From assembly GCF_000520955.1 (NCBI RefSeq), contig NZ_JACC01000029.1, forward strand, positions 1-64,000: 64,000 nt of DNA, read 5' to 3'. This DNA comes from Aquimarina pacifica. GTDB taxonomy: Bacteria; Bacteroidota; Bacteroidia; Flavobacteriales; Flavobacteriaceae. Shown here piece by piece: positions 56,195 to 64,000 of the stretch. The translations under genes were made by a program, and so were the position numbers. Every line of letters begins with the position of its first letter. The first letter of the stretch is position 1. The notes beneath the pieces were generated by a model. The model was given only the letters and a program-made list of their open reading frames with translations, was not told where the DNA came from and made no database searches.

Positions 56195-56851
56195 TCAATT
56201 TAAAATCATTTCGGGTATATTTCCCTCAATTATCAGGTTTCCTTCCGTAGCTTTTTTGATTTCCTCTACCGAAACTCCAGGGGCTCTTTCTAAGAGTTTA
56301 AACCCGTTTTCTGTCACTTCCAAAAACCCCAAATTTGTAACTATTTTTTTCACACAGTTCACACCTGTGAGTGGCAATGAACATTTTTTTAATAATTTAG
56401 ATTTTCCCGCTTTATTGGTGTGCATCATCGCTACAATAATATTCTCGGCGCTCGCAACTAGGTCCATTGCTCCTCCCATTCCTTTGACCATTTTACCTGG
56501 GATTTTCCAATTTGCTATATCTCCTTTTTCAGAAACCTCCATAGCTCCTAATACTGTTAAATCAACATGTTTGCCTCGTATCATACCAAAACTCATAGAA
56601 GAATCAAAAAAAGAAGCTCCGGGCATCGTAGTTATCGTTTGCTTTCCCGCATTAATAATATCGGCATCCTCTTCTCCCTCAAAAGGGAAAGGCCCCATAC
56701 CCAAAACGCCATTTTCGCTTTGAAAATCTACCTCTATACCTTGCGGAATATAATTCGCCACAAGCGTGGGTATGCCAATTCCTAAATTGACAAAATATTT
56801 ATCCTTTAGTTCTCCTGCAATTCGTCTTGCAATTCCGTTTTTATCTAACAT
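56195..56851 (-). CDS. scoB: CoA-transferase subunit B (3-oxoacid type)
   Basis: 218 residues. Catalytic Glu46 in SENGVLGMGPFP; GIGIPTLV and DLVASAENIIVAMMHTNKAG are typical of ScoB/AtoA. With subunit A it moves CoA between succinyl-CoA and acetoacetate or similar 3-oxoacids. It is the last gene of the operon, starting 2 bp after the zinc-ribbon protein gene. The two subunits are normally adjacent, but here two genes lie between them. Confidence 0.93.
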   Translation of the reverse strand: MLDKNGIARRIAGELKDKYFVNLGIGIPTLVANYIPQGIEVDFQSENGVLGMGPFPFEGEEDADIINAGKQTITTMPGASFFDSSMSFGMIRGKHVDLTVLGAMEVSEKGDIANWKIPGKMVKGMGGAMDLVASAENIIVAMMHTNKAGKSKLLKKCSLPLTGVNCVKKIVTNLGFLEVTENGFKLLERAPGVSVEEIKKATEGNLIIEGNIPEMILN

Positions 56852-56853
56852 GA

Positions 56854-57192
56854 TTATCTTCTTCTGATCTTATATGAGTTAAAGCTCTTTATTAAACTAT
56901 TTTCTTGAATCCACATTAAAAGTGGAATTGAGAAGGTTATCGTCCCTATTAATCCGAAAAAAAATAACAAAATAAAAGTAACTACAACACTTATTCCCAA
57001 TGCTAATAGCAATTTTTTAGTGTCATTAACAGCATCTATTCTATTGATGTGCTTATTTTCTATTTTTCCACAATGCAAACAATTTACTTTAACCTCATCA
57101 CCAATCTTCATTTGTAAGTCTCCTCTCGTTGGGGCAACGGGTGTAAATTTATTTTGCTTTTTACATCCAGAACAGGTAAACTCTAATCTCAT
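56854..57192 (-). CDS. Zinc-ribbon membrane protein
   Basis: 112 residues. Two CxxC pairs (TCSGCKK near 8-10; NCLHCGK near 38-41) form a likely zinc ribbon, followed by two adjacent membrane helices (about 60-95) and a basic tail (KIRRR). No family recognised. It lies 2 bp upstream of scoB, so it is probably translationally coupled with it. A redox or metal-sensing accessory role is possible but unproven. Confidence 0.6.
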   Translation of the reverse strand: MRLEFTCSGCKKQNKFTPVAPTRGDLQMKIGDEVKVNCLHCGKIENKHINRIDAVNDTKKLLLALGISVVVTFILLFFFGLIGTITFSIPLLMWIQENSLIKSFNSYKIRRR

Positions 57193-57247
57193 AAAACAGT
57201 TTTATATTTGTGCGTTAATTACAACCTATTTTTTCAAGTTTTAAAGT

Positions 57248-57889
57248 CTAATTCAAATTAGGCTGAGGAGTCATTCTTAGATATGGCTTAATTTCTTTGT
57301 GTCCTTTCGGAAACAATTCTGGGATTTGTTCATTCGTTACAGCTGGCGAAATCACACAGTCCTCACCATTGTTCCAGTTTGCCGGGGTAGCCACCTTATG
57401 GTACGCGGTTAACTGAAGTGAATCTATTACACGTATTAATTCATCAAAATTTCTACCGGTAGAAGCAGGATAAGTAATAGTAAGCTTGATTTTTTTATCC
57501 GGTCCAATTACAAAGACAGAACGAACAGTCAATTGGCTATCGGCATTTGGATGAATCATATCATAGAGTTCTGATACTTTTCTATCATCATCTGCTATTA
57601 TAGGAAAATTAACAGTTGTTTTTTGGGTCTCATTAATATCTTTAATCCACCCATGGTGTGACTCTAACCCATCTACACTTAATGCCGCAACCTTTACGTT
57701 ACGTTCATTAAATTGTTGTGTATATTTTGCTACTGTCCCTAATTCTGTAGTACAAACAGGTGTATAATCAGCGGGGTGCGAAAAGAGAACCCCCCAATTA
57801 TCTCCTAACCAGCTATGAAAATCAATTTCGCCTTCTGTTGTTTGTGCTGTAAAGTTTGGTGCTTCATCACCTAATCGTAATACTGCCAT
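57248..57889 (-). CDS. 1-Cys peroxiredoxin (Prx6 class)
   Basis: 213 residues. Peroxidatic Cys46 lies in the signature HPADYTPVCTTELG; Prx6-type length and the C-terminal domain (NGEDCVISPAVTNEQIPELF) distinguish it from 2-Cys types. It reduces peroxides in the cytoplasm. Located 34 bp after scoA and 55 bp before the zinc-ribbon gene. Confidence 0.93.
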   Translation of the reverse strand: MAVLRLGDEAPNFTAQTTEGEIDFHSWLGDNWGVLFSHPADYTPVCTTELGTVAKYTQQFNERNVKVAALSVDGLESHHGWIKDINETQKTTVNFPIIADDDRKVSELYDMIHPNADSQLTVRSVFVIGPDKKIKLTITYPASTGRNFDELIRVIDSLQLTAYHKVATPANWNNGEDCVISPAVTNEQIPELFPKGHKEIKPYLRMTPQPNLN

Positions 57890-57923
57890 GATTTGTGTTT
57901 TTAATAATTTATGTTAGTGAAGA

Positions 57924-58625
57924 TTATTCTCTTTGGCGCACTGTGCGCTGTTCAATTCTTTTCTCGTATTGCGCTCCTTTAAAGATTCGTTGTACAAAAA
58001 TTCCTGGGATATGAATTTTATCAGGGTCCAATGCTCCTGCGGGTACTAATTCTTCTACTTCGACTACGGTAATCTTTGCAGCCCCGCACATGCAGGGATT
58101 AAAGTTTCTCGCTGTTCCTTTGAATATTAAATTACCTGCTTCGTCACCTTTCCAGGCCTTGATAAAGGCAAAATCAGCCTGAACCGCATGTTCGAGCACA
58201 TACATCTTGCCATCAAATTCTCTGGTTTCTTTTCCCTCTGCTACTTCGGTACCATATCCTGCTGGTGTATAAAAGGCAGGAAAACCTCTTTGGGCTGCAC
58301 TACATCGCTCAGCTAAGGTTCCCTGAGGTATAAGTTCTACTTCAAGTTCTCCGCTTAGCATCTGGCGCTCAAATTCATCATTTTCTCCCACATAGGAAGA
58401 AACCATTTTTTTTATTTGTTTCTTTTGGAGTAAAAGTCCTAATCCGAAATCATCAACTCCTGCATTATTAGATACACAGGTAAGTCCTTTTATATTGAGT
58501 TTTACAAGCTCTGCAATAGCATTCTCAGGGATCCCACATAACCCAAACCCTCCTAATAAAAATGTCATATTGTCTTCGACGCCTAACAACGCTTCAGTCA
58601 CGTTGGATACCGTTTTACGAATCAT
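57924..58625 (-). CDS. scoA: CoA-transferase subunit A (3-oxoacid type)
   Basis: 233 residues. [49 protein letters not shown] and the CoA-binding [18 protein letters not shown] are ScoA/AtoD signatures. It is first in the operon and partners the ScoB encoded 1.1 kb downstream. The reaction activates acetoacetate in ketone-body or branched-chain metabolism. Confidence 0.94.
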   Translation of the reverse strand: MIRKTVSNVTEALLGVEDNMTFLLGGFGLCGIPENAIAELVKLNIKGLTCVSNNAGVDDFGLGLLLQKKQIKKMVSSYVGENDEFERQMLSGELEVELIPQGTLAERCSAAQRGFPAFYTPAGYGTEVAEGKETREFDGKMYVLEHAVQADFAFIKAWKGDEAGNLIFKGTARNFNPCMCGAAKITVVEVEELVPAGALDPDKIHIPGIFVQRIFKGAQYEKRIEQRTVRQRE

Positions 58626-58785
58626 ATTGTTTCTAATTTATCTGACTAAAAGTACTAAAAAATAGCACCATTTCCTTTCCAAATTAGATAGTTTTAAGAC
58701 TACAATATGTTTTCTTTTTTTTGTTAACGAGAATTTAAGAACTTTCTATTTTTATAACAGATATTAATAATAGTATTAAGAAACA

Positions 58786-61125
58786 TTATAGACTAAAATC
58801 GTCTATACCTTCATCCTGTTGCTGAATCGCTTTTTTCTTAAAAGCTTCGCAATCTACTTCTATTGATAGCTCTTCGGGTTGCGCAAATGCTTTTTTAGAA
58901 ATACTTAGGGTTTTATCAGCATAGCATTTCTTCATAAACAACCCCCAAATAGGCAGTGCCATCGCAGCCCCTTGTCCAAATCTTGTCGTAGGAAAATGCG
59001 TTGCTCTATCATCTGCTCCTACCCATACTCCTGTACAAAGATTGGGTACAATCCCCATAAACCATCCATCACTTTGATTTTGGGTAGTTCCCGTCTTACC
59101 AGCAATCGGATTCGTAAACTCATACGGATATCCTGTGATAACATTTTTAAGATCATACCTAGAAGACGCTCCTGTTCTCAAGCGTGTTCCTGAGCCATAT
59201 TGTGTTACCCCTTCCATAAGGTTAATGGTAACATATGCCGCTTCTTTACTAAGTACATCACGAGTTTCTGGCACAAATTGATATAGAACAGCTCCATTTT
59301 TATCTTCAATACTAGTAATTGTTACAGGTTTGGTGTAAATGCCTTGATTCGCAAAAGTACTATAAGCACCTACCATTTCTGATAACTTAAGGTCTACTGA
59401 CCCTAATGATATAGAAGCCACTTCTATAATCTCAGATTCTATACCCATTTTCTTTGCCAAACGAACAATTGGCTCAGGTCCTATTCTATCCATTAAACGT
59501 GCTGATATTGTGTTTACAGATTTTGCCAATGCCCCTTTAAGACTCAAATAACCTGTATAATCAGCATCACTGTTTTTGGGTGTCCAATCATTTTCTACCA
59601 CTCCATGAGATCCTACTGGGATCGTAATTTGAGACACTGGGATTGTATCACAAGGAGATAATTTAAGCTGATCTATTGCTGTTGCATATACGAATGGTTT
59701 AAATGTTGACCCTACTTGACGGGTTCCTTGATACACATGGTCATATTGAAAATGCTTGTAATTAATACCTCCGACCCAAGCCTTCACATGGCCTGTTTGA
59801 GGCTCCATTGACATAACACCTGATCGTAAAAATTGCTTGTAATAAAGCATAGAATCTCGAGGTGTCATGATCGTATCTATTTCTCCTTTCCAACTAAAAA
59901 TTTTCATCTCTGTTTTCTTGTCAAAAGAAGCAAGAATCTCTTCTTCACTTTTACCTTGACTTAACATCTTTTTTCTTCTAGCTGATGATCGTATCCCTCT
60001 ATTTAAAATACCTTTAATTTCGTCTTTAGTTAAATTCCTAAATGGACTTGTTTTATTGTTCTTCTCTTGCTTGTTAAATTCTTTTTGTAAGTTAGACATA
60101 TGGGCTGCTACAGCTTCTTCTGCATATTTTTGCATTCTAGAATCTATAGTCACATTAATTCGTAGACCATCTCTATATATATCATAATAATCTGGTTCTC
60201 CTTCTTCATCTTCTCCTTTAGGATTATTTTTCACCCAGTTAGACATCCAGCTTCTTACATATTCTCTAAAATAGGTCGCAGTACCATCATTATGTCCTTC
60301 TGGAGAATAATCAAGCTCCAAAGGTAATGCCTGTAAACGTTCCTTTTCTTTCTCAGTGATATATTCATACTTCTCCATTTGCTTGAGCACAACATTTCTT
60401 CTCGTTCGAACCATTTCTGGTCTACGTAATGGATTAAATAATGAAGAATTTTTAAGCATACCTACAAGTACTGCTGCTTCCTCTATCTTTAGGTCTTTAG
60501 GATGTTTTCCAAAATAAATACGTGATGCAGAACTAATACCAATTGCTTGATTAAGAAAATCGTACTTATTAAGGTACATAGCAATAATTTCTTTTTTAGT
60601 GTATTGCCTTTCAAGTCTTGTAGCGATTACCCATTCTTGAATTTTTTGCTTGATTCGTTCCCAAATATTTTTAGAACCTCCGCCAGAAAACAACAATTTT
60701 GCCAATTGTTGAGTGATCGTACTAGCTCCTCCTCTCGTGCCTAAAAAAGTAATTGCCCTTAATGTTCCTCTTGCATCAATCCCTGAATGTTTATAATATC
60801 TTGCATCTTCTGTCGCAATCAGGGCATCTACCAAATTTTGAGGTAAATCTTCATAACTAATAGGAGTCCTATTTTCTTTAAAGAAAGTTCCTATTTGCAC
60901 GCCGTCTGCAGAAATAATCTGAGTTGCTAGATCATTTTGGGGGTTTTCTAGTTCTTCGAATTTTGGCATTTCTCCGAATGCTCCCCAACTGGCTAGAAGA
61001 AATAATAGCATAACCAATAGCACTCCTGATCCAAATAAGATCCAGAAAACCTTTATATATTTTAGAGAACTACTTAATGAAGTCTTTGATTTTTTCTTTA
61101 TCGATTTACGTTTTACCGATGCCAT
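58786..61125 (-). CDS. Penicillin-binding protein 1A
   Basis: 779 residues. A basic cytoplasmic tail and one membrane helix (about 26-47) precede the glycosyltransferase domain (catalytic E106 in ATEDARYYKHSGID; RGGASTITQQLAKLL). The transpeptidase domain has S473-x-x-K476 (STFKPF), SVN (536-538) and KTGT (677-680). It polymerises and cross-links peptidoglycan in the periplasm. gldH ends 149 bp upstream on the same strand. A 7-bp inverted pair, AACTGTT/AACAGTT, lies at 61131-61158 in its leader. Confidence 0.95.
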   Translation of the reverse strand: MASVKRKSIKKKSKTSLSSSLKYIKVFWILFGSGVLLVMLLFLLASWGAFGEMPKFEELENPQNDLATQIISADGVQIGTFFKENRTPISYEDLPQNLVDALIATEDARYYKHSGIDARGTLRAITFLGTRGGASTITQQLAKLLFSGGGSKNIWERIKQKIQEWVIATRLERQYTKKEIIAMYLNKYDFLNQAIGISSASRIYFGKHPKDLKIEEAAVLVGMLKNSSLFNPLRRPEMVRTRRNVVLKQMEKYEYITEKEKERLQALPLELDYSPEGHNDGTATYFREYVRSWMSNWVKNNPKGEDEEGEPDYYDIYRDGLRINVTIDSRMQKYAEEAVAAHMSNLQKEFNKQEKNNKTSPFRNLTKDEIKGILNRGIRSSARRKKMLSQGKSEEEILASFDKKTEMKIFSWKGEIDTIMTPRDSMLYYKQFLRSGVMSMEPQTGHVKAWVGGINYKHFQYDHVYQGTRQVGSTFKPFVYATAIDQLKLSPCDTIPVSQITIPVGSHGVVENDWTPKNSDADYTGYLSLKGALAKSVNTISARLMDRIGPEPIVRLAKKMGIESEIIEVASISLGSVDLKLSEMVGAYSTFANQGIYTKPVTITSIEDKNGAVLYQFVPETRDVLSKEAAYVTINLMEGVTQYGSGTRLRTGASSRYDLKNVITGYPYEFTNPIAGKTGTTQNQSDGWFMGIVPNLCTGVWVGADDRATHFPTTRFGQGAAMALPIWGLFMKKCYADKTLSISKKAFAQPEELSIEVDCEAFKKKAIQQQDEGIDDFSL

Positions 61126-61274
61126 AAATAAACTGTTTAAAATCTATTAGTAACAGTTCAGATGAATACTTATTTATTATTCTTTATCAGGTTCTATTTG
61201 ATTATAAAGAAAAGCCCCATCTGATCTTTTTATTTGAAAATATTTAAACGAGCAAACCAATACTATACATATAT

Positions 61275-61775
61275 CTATTGCTCTATTTCTTGTGCATACT
61301 CTATTCTAAATCCAACATCAGTAATCCCCTCAAGTGACGAAACACCATTAACCTCTCCGTTTTTTCTCATAGCATGATGAATTACCAGAACGTACTTACC
61401 TTCTTCTTTAAAAGTAACTTTTTCTTTATACCAAAGTTTATTTTCTTTTACATCAGAAAACCCACTACCCAGCCATGTCCCATCAGGTTCTGCCATTTGA
61501 TACTCTAAGGTGTCTGTCACTACCTTACCATTCGGGAATTTCATTTCACTAATCAAAAATAAATTGCTGTACTTATATTCATTCGTATTACGAATATTAA
61601 AAAATAAGTTATAGCTCTGTAATGAATCAAGTTCAGGAAGCTCAAAATTTACTTTCTCATCAATCTCCCAAGTACCAGAAACTGTTTGATAGGAATCAAA
61701 AACTCTTTTATCATCACAAGAAATACATGTGATTAGACCCACTAAAACTAAAAAAAACTTACGACTTCTTGTCAT
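61275..61775 (-). CDS. gldH: Gliding motility lipoprotein GldH
   Basis: 166 residues from the ATG at 61775; the longer frame is not favoured because the lipoprotein signal (MTRSRKFFLVLVGLITCISC, Cys20) begins there. The mature part shows the GldH pattern (YNLFFNIRNTNEYKYSNLFL; EGKYVLVIHHAMR). It is needed for the Bacteroidota gliding machinery that shares the type IX secretion system. It overlaps the end of ricT by 17 bp. Confidence 0.9.
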   Translation of the reverse strand: MTRSRKFFLVLVGLITCISCDDKRVFDSYQTVSGTWEIDEKVNFELPELDSLQSYNLFFNIRNTNEYKYSNLFLISEMKFPNGKVVTDTLEYQMAEPDGTWLGSGFSDVKENKLWYKEKVTFKEEGKYVLVIHHAMRKNGEVNGVSSLEGITDVGFRIEYAQEIEQ

Positions 61776-63096
61776 TATTTTTATTACGATATCTACGTTT
61801 TTTGTTACGTTGATTATTTGATTTATTGGTATTCTTTTTATCAGAAGCACCTTCTTTTGAGGTATTAGAAGCTACTTTTTGTTTTTGTGTGTTTTTTGAG
61901 GCAGTTGATTTTTGTGGCTTATTTTTTTTGGTCGTTTGTCTTTCTGAAGATGCTGGTTTTGCATTTCTTTTCTTATTACGATTTCTTCTTCTTCGACTAC
62001 GTTTTGGCTGATCAAATCGTGTTAAGCTATCTTGTCCTACAACGTTTTCAAAATCTGTTTTAGTATCTTCTAACAAATCTGATGCAAAATCTTCTAAGCT
62101 TGCGATTTTTTCATTATTATTATTCGAAGCTATTATCTCGTTAACATCTTCTGCAGTAATCTTATGCCAATTCATCCATTCTCCTTCATAGGCATACCAT
62201 AATACGCCCTTGAAAATATCTATTTTTTGACAAACAGCTGTTCCTTTTTCTGTTCTAAGTTTTGTTTCCGTTTTCGGAAAACTTTTTAACGCATCGATAT
62301 ATGCATCTAACTCATAATTAAGACAGCATTTTAATTTCCCACATTGTCCTGCAAGTTTTTGAGGATTAAGAGATAATTGTTGATACCTTGCAGCACTCGT
62401 ATTCACAGATCTAAAATCTGTAAGCCACGTAGAACAGCATAATTCTCGACCACAAGAACCAATACCTCCTAATCTAGCTGCTTCTTGTCTAAACCCAACT
62501 TGTCTCATCTCTATTCGGGTACTAAACTCATGCGCAAACTCCTTAATCAATTGTCTGAAATCAACACGTTCTTCGGCTGTATAGTAGAAAGTTGCTTTTG
62601 ATCCGTCTCCTTGAAACTCGATATCCGAGATCTTCATTTGAAGTTCTAATCGAATTGCAATTTCTCGAGCTCGAACCTTCATAGATTCTTCTCTATCCCG
62701 AGCTTTTTGCCATATATCAATATCTTTTTGAGAAGCTTTTCTGTAGACTTTTCTTACTTCATCACTGTTGGTTTCTATTTTCTTTCTCTTCATCTGGATC
62801 CGAACTAACTCTCCAGTTAGGGTAACTATACCTACATCATGGCCAGGTGAAGATTCTGTTGCAATGATATCTCCTATACTTAAAGAAATATTTTCTGGAC
62901 TCTTATAGAAGTGTTTTCTTCCATTTTTAAATCGTACTTCTACATACGGAAAAGGCGCCGATCCGCTGGGAAGCGACATATTAGACAACCAATCAAAAAC
63001 AGTTAATTTATTGCAACCATCTGTACCACAGGTACCATTATTCTTACAGCCTTTTGGCTGCCCGTCTTTTGCGGAGGAACAACTGTTACACCCCAT
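61759..63096 (-). CDS. ricT: PSP1-domain protein RicT (YaaT-like)
   Basis: 445 residues. The PSP1 domain has the cysteine pattern GGIGSCGRELCCSTWL and CGKLKCCLNYELDAY, which in RicT ligates an iron-sulfur cluster in a complex controlling RNA processing. This protein adds a cysteine-rich N-terminus (C3, C6, C17, C23, C28) and a long basic low-complexity tail (about 365-445, Lys/Arg/Asn/Ser-rich), probably RNA-binding. gldH overlaps its 3' end. Confidence 0.88.
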   Translation of the reverse strand: MGCNSCSSAKDGQPKGCKNNGTCGTDGCNKLTVFDWLSNMSLPSGSAPFPYVEVRFKNGRKHFYKSPENISLSIGDIIATESSPGHDVGIVTLTGELVRIQMKRKKIETNSDEVRKVYRKASQKDIDIWQKARDREESMKVRAREIAIRLELQMKISDIEFQGDGSKATFYYTAEERVDFRQLIKEFAHEFSTRIEMRQVGFRQEAARLGGIGSCGRELCCSTWLTDFRSVNTSAARYQQLSLNPQKLAGQCGKLKCCLNYELDAYIDALKSFPKTETKLRTEKGTAVCQKIDIFKGVLWYAYEGEWMNWHKITAEDVNEIIASNNNNEKIASLEDFASDLLEDTKTDFENVVGQDSLTRFDQPKRSRRRRNRNKKRNAKPASSERQTTKKNKPQKSTASKNTQKQKVASNTSKEGASDKKNTNKSNNQRNKKRRYRNKNNDKKS

Positions 63097-63255
63097 ATTT
63101 TCTATCTATATTGGAATTTGTCTGCAACTATTCACGGGTTACAACAAATATGGTTCTTACTAAAATTTGGAAATGTATTTTACATTTCTAATTTCTCAAT
63201 CGCTAAAGATACTATAAAAAAAATTCATGTTAGAAGCATCTTTTACTTTTTAGCC

Positions 63256-64000
63256 TCACCGTTTAAACTTCAATGCTTCTGAGCGTCCTTTTTTAAAAAT
63301 TTTATTGCTGTTGCCCTTCCCTTTTCTCAACTCTTTTTGCTCCTCGAATGGTAATCTGTTAATATCACTACATTCTTTTGAGCAACAATTTTCGAATTCT
63401 TTGGCACATGAAGAACATTGAATAAATAATAAATGGCATGCCTCATTTTCGCAATTTACGTGATCATCACAGGGTTCGCCACACTGATGACAATTTGAGA
63501 TTACATCATTAGTTATTCTCTCTGATCGTCTATGATCAAAGACGAAATTTTTACCAAGGAACTTATTCTCTAGCCCTTCGGCTTCTACTTGCCTTGCATA
63601 TTCTATGATACCTCCTTCTAACTGAAATACGTTTTTAAATCCTTTATGTTTGTAATACGCACTTGCTTTTTCACAACGAATACCACCAGTACAATACATT
63701 ACGAGTTTTTTATCTTCTTTACTATCTTTAAGATCCTCTTCTATAATATCTAATGAATCTCTAAACGTATCTACATCTGGGGTAATTGCTCCTTTGAAAT
63801 GACCTATTTCGCTCTCATAATGATTACGCATATCAACCAGCACCGTATCGGGCTCATCGATAAGGGTATTAAATGTTTTGGCATCAACATGAACTCCTTT
63901 GTCAGTTACATCAAAAGCACCATCATCAAGACCATCAGCAACTATTTTGTGACGTACTTTTACTTTTAACTTAAGAAAAGATTTAATATCCTGTTCTCTA
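63256..64000 (-). CDS. trhO: tRNA uridine-34 hydroxylase (rhodanese-like), 5' end beyond window
   Basis: The minus-strand frame is open through the right edge (248 codons visible). Rhodanese active-site loop [13 protein letters not shown], followed by [20 protein letters not shown] and a cysteine-rich C-terminus ([32 protein letters not shown]), is the TrhO/YceA type, which makes 5-hydroxyuridine at wobble uridines. A GTG in the frame at 63843 is not the true start because conserved sequence ([20 protein letters not shown]) lies upstream. N-terminus not visible. Confidence 0.9.
   Translation of the reverse strand, partial: REQDIKSFLKLKVKVRHKIVADGLDDGAFDVTDKGVHVDAKTFNTLIDEPDTVLVDMRNHYESEIGHFKGAITPDVDTFRDSLDIIEEDLKDSKEDKKLVMYCTGGIRCEKASAYYKHKGFKNVFQLEGGIIEYARQVEAEGLENKFLGKNFVFDHRRSERITNDVISNCHQCGEPCDDHVNCENEACHLLFIQCSSCAKEFENCCSKECSDINRLPFEEQKELRKGKGNSNKIFKKGRSEALKFKR

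Noticed and set aside
1-64000. CRISPR array
   Set aside because: No regularly spaced identical repeats longer than about 13 bp and no cas genes.

Overview
The window is a low-GC chromosome segment from a marine-type member of the Flavobacteriaceae (Bacteroidota), plausibly Aquimarina or a close relative. The assignment rests on gldH (gliding motility), a TonB-dependent receptor paired with a DUF4249 lipoprotein, FtsX-type permeases in tandem, an AraC/hemA/hemC/hemD/hemE/hemF haem cluster, many short Bacteroidota-style lipoproteins, and A-rich translation starts without Shine-Dalgarno sequences. The genus is inference. No rRNA, tRNA, CRISPR array or intact insertion sequence was seen.

Left accessory region (1-11.8 kb). 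Two large secreted RHS/YD-repeat proteins lie 4 bp apart on the minus strand; the second runs off the left edge, so its variable C-terminal tip is not visible. Next comes a patch of short unrecognised genes with a phage-like HTH repressor, a divergent small partner and operator-like half-sites between them. The patch also holds a 138-bp element bounded by inverted repeats, a membrane protein overlapping a 46-residue lipoprotein, and long AT-rich gaps. This is the part most likely to be horizontally acquired.

Efflux and signalling region (11.8-27 kb). A minus-strand operon encodes a TolC-type channel, a membrane-fusion adaptor, one ABC ATPase, a 61-residue peptide and three FtsX-like permeases in tandem. 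Each permease is preceded by nearly the same 21-22 bp leader. Divergent to it are an NtrC-type sigma-54 activator and its histidine kinase, the likely controllers. Two unknown lipoproteins follow, then a structured non-coding stretch with interlaced inverted repeats.

Haem region (27-43 kb). hemA-hemC-hemD-hemE-(EI24 protein)-hemF run on the minus strand, divergent from an AraC regulator and ferrochelatase hemH on the plus strand. hemJ lies 6 kb further on. Together they cover glutamyl-tRNA reduction and the steps from hydroxymethylbilane to haem; hemL and hemB must be elsewhere. Among them are a MATE exporter, a small operon (PQQ-type sugar dehydrogenase, NTF2-like protein, ankyrin protein), a membrane-bound AraC-type regulator and an MscS channel.

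Housekeeping and right region (42.8-64 kb). yicC-gmk is separated from nadD by an inserted cassette (a lipoprotein with a beta-gamma-crystallin-like C-terminus, DUF4249, TonB receptor). Then come trmL, an enoyl-CoA hydratase, a HAMP histidine kinase, a fused two-domain peptide-type ABC ATPase, a CoA-transferase operon whose A and B subunits are split by a peroxiredoxin and a zinc-ribbon membrane protein, penicillin-binding protein 1A, gldH, ricT and a truncated trhO.
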